The notes below the pieces were generated by a model that did no database searches, was not told the DNA's origin, and was given only the letters and a program-made list of their open reading frames with translations. A DNA stretch of 35,360 nt from Myxococcales bacterium. Lineage in GTDB: Bacteria > Myxococcota_A > Bradymonadia > Bradymonadales > GCA-2716585. The position numbers were made by a program, and so were the translations under genes. Within the stretch, counting starts at the first letter, position 1. Every line of letters starts with the position of its first letter. Location: positions 1-35,360 of the forward strand of contig PBBL01000067.1 of NCBI GenBank assembly GCA_002716585.1, read 5' to 3'. This document shows positions 31,670 through 35,360 of this stretch, in pieces.

Positions 31670-32179
31670 ATGGTCATCTCAGGTCCGTTCGCTGTTTCTC
31701 AAAGCCGCCCTGACACGATCGGTTACTCGCGCTGGGCTCCGGCGGCGCGGCTGAAGGGGCTGCTTGAGACGCTCCAGGCCCACGACGTGAGCCTGCTGGT
31801 CGATACCCGGCTTCAGCCCTGCTCATCGCAGCTGAAGGGGCGCTATGGCCCCAAGGACTGGACGCTCCAGAGCGGCGCGGCGGGGCTGGCGCACCACCTC
31901 GGTCGGATCGGGGTGGAGTACCTGTGGCTGAGCGAGCTGGGCAACCCGCAGCGGCACGACCCCGACATGGCCGTCCTCCGCGCCCACCTGGAGGACGGCG
32001 GCATGCGGTGGCCCGTCAACCGGGGGCTGGAGCTGCTGCGGGGGCGGATCGAGGGGGACGACGTGGTGTGCCTGCTGTGCACGTGCCGCGACGCCGCGAC
32101 CTGCCACAGGACGGTGATCGGCGAGGCGGTCCGAGCGCGGTACTTCGGGGAGCGGCTCGACGTGAGGTCGTTGACGTGA
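31670..32179 (+). CDS. DUF488 protein with IS-derived 5' end
   Basis: The body begins DTIGYSRW, the normal DUF488 start, and continues with LVDTRLQPCSS and a C-terminal LLCTCRDAATCHR motif; these Cys/His-rich segments define the family. The first 14 residues (from ATG 31670 or TTG 31658) are encoded by the right end of the ISAs1-like element, which ends at about 31712. No good ribosome-binding site precedes either start. The original start was therefore probably lost, and the gene is either expressed from inside the element or silent. Its stop overlaps the phosphatase start by GTGA. The biochemical function of DUF488 is not firmly known to me. Confidence 0.75.
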   Translation: MVISGPFAVSQSRPDTIGYSRWAPAARLKGLLETLQAHDVSLLVDTRLQPCSSQLKGRYGPKDWTLQSGAAGLAHHLGRIGVEYLWLSELGNPQRHDPDMAVLRAHLEDGGMRWPVNRGLELLRGRIEGDDVVCLLCTCRDAATCHRTVIGEAVRARYFGERLDVRSLT

Positions 32180-32874
32180 CGCTCCTCGACAGGATCACCG
32201 ATCGCGCGCTCGCGTGGCTCGGGCTGGATCTGGACATCGACCTCCAGATGGAGGAGCGGCGCTTCAGCCCGATCACCCCGACCCTCACCCTCGGCGCGCG
32301 GCCCGGCCCGGAGCACGTCGCGGCGCTGAAGGAGGCGGGGATCACCCACGTCGCCAGCTGCCTGGGCGAGGCGGCGCGCCCCAAGGTGGCCTTCCTCCAG
32401 CCGCACTTTCATACGCTGTTCCTCACCGTGCACGACGGCGTCCATGAGGAGATCACGTCGATGCTCCCGGAGCTGTCTGAGTTCGCCGCCCAGGCCTCGC
32501 GGGGTGACTCCAGGCTCCTGGTGCACTGCGAGGTGGGGGTCAGCCGCTCGGCGACGATGGTGATCGCGCTGTTGATGGAGCGTGAGCGCGGGCGGTTCTT
32601 TGAGACCTTCCGCGACGTCCGGGCGCGGCGCCCGCAGATCCTCCCCAACGTCGGCTTCGCCTCCCAGCTCCAACGCCTGGAGCACCAACACCACCCACTC
32701 GCCGACGGCGAGCCCTCGTCTCTGGCGCGCTACCTGCACCAGGTGTGCAAGGTCCCGGTGGAGATCGAGGTCCTGCAAGACATGCTGGAGCGGCACGAAT
32801 ACGACGCGCTGGCGGCGATCCGGGCGATCTTCGGCGAAGACGTCCCGCGAGTCATTCAGGGGATGCGCCTGTGA
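32176..32874 (+). CDS. Dual-specificity protein phosphatase
   Basis: Starts with GTG overlapping the DUF488 stop (GTGA). The 232-residue protein contains a cysteine-based phosphatase domain. The P-loop HCEVGVSRS puts the nucleophile at Cys 118 and the phosphate-binding Arg at 124. An Asp upstream (VHDGVHEE) is a candidate general acid. The RRPQILPNVGFASQLQRLE segment after it is the usual dual-specificity phosphatase tail (R..i.PN..F..QL..LE). A helical C-terminal extension (about 165-232) is additional. It would remove phosphate from Ser/Thr and Tyr or from non-protein substrates. The overlap suggests that the two genes act together. Confidence 0.88.
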   Translation: MTLLDRITDRALAWLGLDLDIDLQMEERRFSPITPTLTLGARPGPEHVAALKEAGITHVASCLGEAARPKVAFLQPHFHTLFLTVHDGVHEEITSMLPELSEFAAQASRGDSRLLVHCEVGVSRSATMVIALLMERERGRFFETFRDVRARRPQILPNVGFASQLQRLEHQHHPLADGEPSSLARYLHQVCKVPVEIEVLQDMLERHEYDALAAIRAIFGEDVPRVIQGMRL

Positions 32875-32898
32875 CGCGCCTCAGGGCGATGGGCGGCG

Positions 32899-33777
32899 CT
32901 ACCCTTCGTGCTGGCCCAGCTCCTGGGAGAGGATGAAGTCCCAGACGGCGTTGACGCGAGGGGTGTAGCGGGTGCGGGCGTGGCCGACGAGCCAGAGGGT
33001 GACCTCGGGCAGGGGCGGGAGGTCGTGGGGGACCTCGACCAGCTCGGGCCAGATGCGGGCGTGGACGCTGGGGAGGACGGCGACCCCCATCTGGAGGAGG
33101 ACGGCGTCGCGGCGGATGCGCATGCTGTTGCTCTGGAGGCGCGGGGCGACCTGGGGGAGGTGGTCGCGGCGCCAGCGGGCGTCGGGGATGTGGGCGAGGT
33201 CTTCGCTCCAGTCGATCCAGTCGAGTTTGGTGAGGTCGGTGGTGTCGCGGCCGTCGAGGTAGGCGGCGGCGCCGTAGACGGCGAAGCGGGTGGTCTGGAG
33301 CGCCTGAACCCGGAGATCGCCGCGGGTGGGGCGGACGAGGCGTATGGCGAGGTCGGCCTCCATGCGGGTGAGATCGGAGGTGGCGGTGCCGGTGTGGAGG
33401 TCGATCTGGAGGTCGGGGTGGCGAGCGAGCAGGGTGGGGAGGTGGGGCAGGGCGTGCAGCGCGGCGGTGTCCTCGGGGATGGCGAGCCGGACGAGGCCGC
33501 GGGGCGCCTCGGCGAACTCGTGGACGGCGGCGGAGACGGCGAGCGCGGCCTGCTGCATCTGCTCGGCGCGGGGCAGGAGGGTCTGGGCCAGCTCGGTGGG
33601 GAGCATGCCCTCGGGGGTGCGGACGAAGAGGGCGAGGCCCAGCTCCTCCTCCAGCGACTGAAGGCGGCGGCTGATGGTGGCCTGGGTCATGCCGAGGGCG
33701 CGGGCCGCCTGGGTCGCGCTGCCGTGGCGGGCGATCGCGAGCACGATCCGAAGGTCATCCCATTTGAAGGTCTCCAT
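32899..33777 (-). CDS. LysR-family transcriptional regulator
   Basis: The start at 33777 (METFKWDDL) gives the standard LysR N-terminus, and a longer in-frame extension was rejected. The winged HTH is clear (residues about 5-65: LAIARHGSATQAARALGMTQ and ATISRRLQSLEEELGLALF). The effector domain follows (RLAIPEDTAALHALPHLPT, IDLHTGTATSDLTRMEADLA, and RLVRPTRGDLR). The 292-residue length is typical. It is convergent with the phosphatase gene and divergent from the secreted protein gene at 34125. The palindrome at 33905 lies between them, although it is not a simple T-N11-A LysR box. Confidence 0.9.
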   Translation of the reverse strand: METFKWDDLRIVLAIARHGSATQAARALGMTQATISRRLQSLEEELGLALFVRTPEGMLPTELAQTLLPRAEQMQQAALAVSAAVHEFAEAPRGLVRLAIPEDTAALHALPHLPTLLARHPDLQIDLHTGTATSDLTRMEADLAIRLVRPTRGDLRVQALQTTRFAVYGAAAYLDGRDTTDLTKLDWIDWSEDLAHIPDARWRRDHLPQVAPRLQSNSMRIRRDAVLLQMGVAVLPSVHARIWPELVEVPHDLPPLPEVTLWLVGHARTRYTPRVNAVWDFILSQELGQHEG

Positions 33778-33904
33778 GGCGTCCAGCCCCCGGTGGTGGG
33801 TCGATGGCGTCTGCGGGCGCATCAGGCCCGGTGAGCCGTGCCCGCTCGAATCGTAGCACGACACGCCGCGTTGCCCGAGCCCAGGCGCGAGGCGCTGCGG
33901 TGAG

Positions 33905-33950
33905 GCGCCTGTAGCGTCTGAACAGCGGCCTGTTCAGACGCTACAGGCGC
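33905..33950. repeat. Perfect 46-bp palindrome in divergent intergenic region
   Basis: Arms of 21 bp (33905-33925 and 33930-33950), starting GCGCCTGTAGCG, are exact complements around a 4-base loop CGGC. It lies between the LysR gene (transcribed left) and the secreted-protein gene (transcribed right), so it cannot be the terminator of either, and there is no T tract. A protein-binding operator, a cruciform site or a small structured RNA are the remaining options. The rest of this 347-bp intergenic region shows no gene. Confidence 0.85.
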
Positions 33951-34124
33951 TCGAAGGGTCGCGCTCAGCGGGGCGTCGCGTCCCGCGCTGGGGTGTGGCG
34001 TCGCGCGTCGGTGGGGACGGGGTTCGTTGCCTTGGTCGGGGGTTGGCATGGGGGTTGCTTTTCCTGGCGGTGGAGTGTGCGGTCGGTTCGATCGCCACGG
34101 CTCAACTCAACCAGGGGTCCTATC

Positions 34125-35231
34125 ATGTCCGCATCATCAAGCCGCTCGCACCTTCGTGACTTCGCCCTCTGCATCTGCGCGAGCGTGTGCACCGTCATCG
34201 CGACGATGGGGTACAGCGTCGTGGCCGACCAGCTGCCGGAGACGGACAGCGTGCCGAGGATGCTCCCCTACCACGGGGTGTTGCACCAGGACGGCGCGCC
34301 GGTGACCGCCAGCGGCATGTGGATGCGGTTCGATCTGGAGACGGTGGACCCGGACTCGGGCGATCGGTGGGTGTCCTACTCCCAGAGCATGCAGGTGGAC
34401 GTCTTCGACGGCAAGTTCACCGCGCTCCTCGGCCCCACGGGCTCGACCGGGCGAGACCGGGGCTACCACTACACCAACCAGTCCGGCTTCAGCTTCTCAA
34501 GCGGGCAGCTGAGCCAGACTCCGTTTCTCAGCCTGGCGCAGGCGATCGGGATGGGCGACGACCTGTTCGTGCGGGTGACCCTGTTGGGCGAGCACGACCC
34601 CGACGACTTCACCTGCGCCTCGGCGAACCCGGCCTGCCCGACGGCGGGCGACGACATCACCCTGAGCAACCCGCAGCGGCTGGTGACGACCCCCTTCGCG
34701 GTCTGGGCCAGCCACACCACCGACCTCCACGTGGGCAGGAGCCTCATCCCCGACAACGACGAGGGCACCATCCAGTTCGGCCCCGGCATCTTCGATGTCA
34801 GCCGCGGTCGCTTCAAGGCCCGATTCCTCGACACCGGCGGCCCCAACGGAGAGCTGCTCATCGGCAACATCGACGGTTTTGAGCCCCGCGTGCGCGTCTC
34901 CGGTCCGGTCAACGCGCTCACGTTCGAGACGCCTGGCCTCCGCCAGTTCGACGCGGGGGAGTACCCCGCGGGCGTCACCATCGGGCGCAGGCAGTTCCTG
35001 AAGCTGGGCGAGATCGAGGGCGCGGTCCCTTCCCGAGAGGAGTCCCCGGGCAGCTGGGTCCCGCTCGCCTGCGATGCGGACGATCGCCTCTACTCCGAAG
35101 GGGCGATCTGGTACGACAAGGACGCCAGCACCTACTGCCTGTGCATGGGCGACGGCTGGAAGGTCCTGTCCGCCCAGAACAGCGACGGGACGCTCATCAC
35201 CCCGCCCGCCAACGCGTGCAGCGCCAACTGA
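34125..35231 (+). CDS. Secreted protein, IS/tail-fibre-like beta repeat family
   Basis: The ATG at 34125 has AGGGG upstream and starts a signal-like segment (ALCICASVCTVIATMGYSV) that would direct export. The mature part starts LPYHGVLHQDGAPVTASGMW, then MRFDLETVDPDSG and FDGKFTALLGPTGS, a pattern common in large families of secreted or fibre-like proteins in myxobacteria and other bacteria. Cys residues near the middle (CASANPAC) and C-terminal (CLCMGDGWK) may form disulfides, the last part resembling a short C-terminal capping module. No enzymatic motif is seen. 368 residues. Function unknown; a surface or extracellular structural role is the best guess. Confidence 0.65.
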   Translation: MSASSSRSHLRDFALCICASVCTVIATMGYSVVADQLPETDSVPRMLPYHGVLHQDGAPVTASGMWMRFDLETVDPDSGDRWVSYSQSMQVDVFDGKFTALLGPTGSTGRDRGYHYTNQSGFSFSSGQLSQTPFLSLAQAIGMGDDLFVRVTLLGEHDPDDFTCASANPACPTAGDDITLSNPQRLVTTPFAVWASHTTDLHVGRSLIPDNDEGTIQFGPGIFDVSRGRFKARFLDTGGPNGELLIGNIDGFEPRVRVSGPVNALTFETPGLRQFDAGEYPAGVTIGRRQFLKLGEIEGAVPSREESPGSWVPLACDADDRLYSEGAIWYDKDASTYCLCMGDGWKVLSAQNSDGTLITPPANACSAN

Positions 35232-35253
35232 GCCTGTTGCTGCGATGGCGTGT

Positions 35254-35353
35254 GGATGGGCGAAGGCCGTGCTGGGTTGGGGCTGGCCGTATTGGGACGA
35301 TGATGGCAGAGCCCGTGACCGTCACCCCTCAGCTCGGCCCCGATGGCCCGGGC
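35254..35353 (+). repeat. Dispersed ~100-bp intergenic repeat, copy 2
   Basis: Nearly identical to the complement of 17200-17298, with a 30-bp exact core at 35288-35317. It begins 22 bp after the stop of the secreted-protein gene and reads in the same direction as that gene, so both copies follow a 3' end in the same orientation. Copy 2 may continue past the window edge. Confidence 0.85.
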
Positions 35354-35360
35354 ATAGAGA

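Larger units (their letters stand above)
30074..31712 (+). mobile_element. ISAs1-like insertion sequence without target duplication
   Basis: The left end CAGGGTGGCTTTGA and the complement of the right end, CAGGGCGGCTTTGA, agree at 13 of 14 bases. A second shared block, AGCGAACGGA, follows on both sides at different offsets. The element would be 1639 bp. A nested pair of subterminal inverted repeats (30220-30237 and 31565-31582, 17 of 18 matching) closely brackets the transposase gene and would be an alternative pair of ends. The flanks (CGACGTTGAA left, ACACGATCGG right) do not match, so there is no visible target duplication. The left flank is parE, the right flank the body of a DUF488 gene. 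Confidence 0.65.

Noticed and set aside
30049..31677. Antisense frame across the ISAs1-like element
   Set aside because: Its composition is that of a shadow, and the plus strand holds a full DDE transposase.
33905..33950. Palindrome as an intrinsic terminator
   Set aside because: The flanking genes point away from it on both sides and there is no T tract.

Overview
This is a GC-rich bacterial chromosome segment with an AT-richer, IS-bounded insert near its right end. The GC-rich backbone, the many secreted lipoproteins (one with a MopE-type CNGEDDDCD motif), the M15-like and extensin-like peptidases and the long Arg/Ser/Pro-rich protein suggest a myxobacterium-like lineage (Myxococcota or a relative). 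This is an inference, because no rRNA or other phylogenetic marker is present.

Layout. 0.1-4.1 kb: an esterase-like lipoprotein (-), a secreted M15-type peptidase (+) and a coiled-coil/disordered repeat protein (+). 4.4-6.2 kb: btaA-btaB, the two-gene pathway for the phosphorus-free betaine lipid DGTS. 6.2-9.0 kb: a VWA-domain lipoprotein and a zinc-dependent MDR dehydrogenase, both (-). 9.1-11.9 kb: a run of small domain-of-unknown-function proteins (DUF4253, a DUF1444-like protein, a DUF1285-like protein, a 52-residue basic peptide), broken by a 120-bp imperfect inverted repeat. 11.9-17.0 kb: two Cys-rich lipoproteins (-), then an M61 peptidase with a PDZ domain overlapping a secreted protein (+). 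17.0-17.4 kb: a repeat-filled convergent intergenic region. 17.4-18.4 kb: an HDOD protein (-). 18.5-21.1 kb: a divergent module of a SufR-like Fe-S regulator facing an SDR plus a divergent QueA paralog, with inverted operator-like sites between them. 21.1-23.6 kb: a degenerate FGE-like protein and a NAD(P)-binding atypical SDR.

23.8-31.7 kb is the accessory region. An ISKra4-family element with a clean 9-bp target duplication is followed by three AT-rich genes: a TPR-like lipoprotein, a trypsin-like lipoprotein protease overlapping it by 4 bp, and a DUF4917 SIR2-like protein. A decayed transposase remnant lies between the protease and the DUF4917 gene. A GC-richer lipoprotein and a parD-parE pair follow. 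parE is cut after about 28 codons by an ISAs1-like element. The other end of that element lies inside the first codons of a DUF488 gene and no target duplication is visible, so the junction looks like the product of an IS-associated deletion.

31.7-35.4 kb: DUF488 and a dual-specificity phosphatase (4-bp overlap), a LysR regulator (-), a perfect 46-bp palindrome in a divergent intergenic region, a secreted protein (+), and a second copy of the roughly 100-bp repeat found at 17.2 kb.

The most promising candidates for undescribed biology are the IS-bounded TPR-lipoprotein/protease/SIR2-like island and the SufR-like/SDR/QueA-like module. No function was demonstrated for either.
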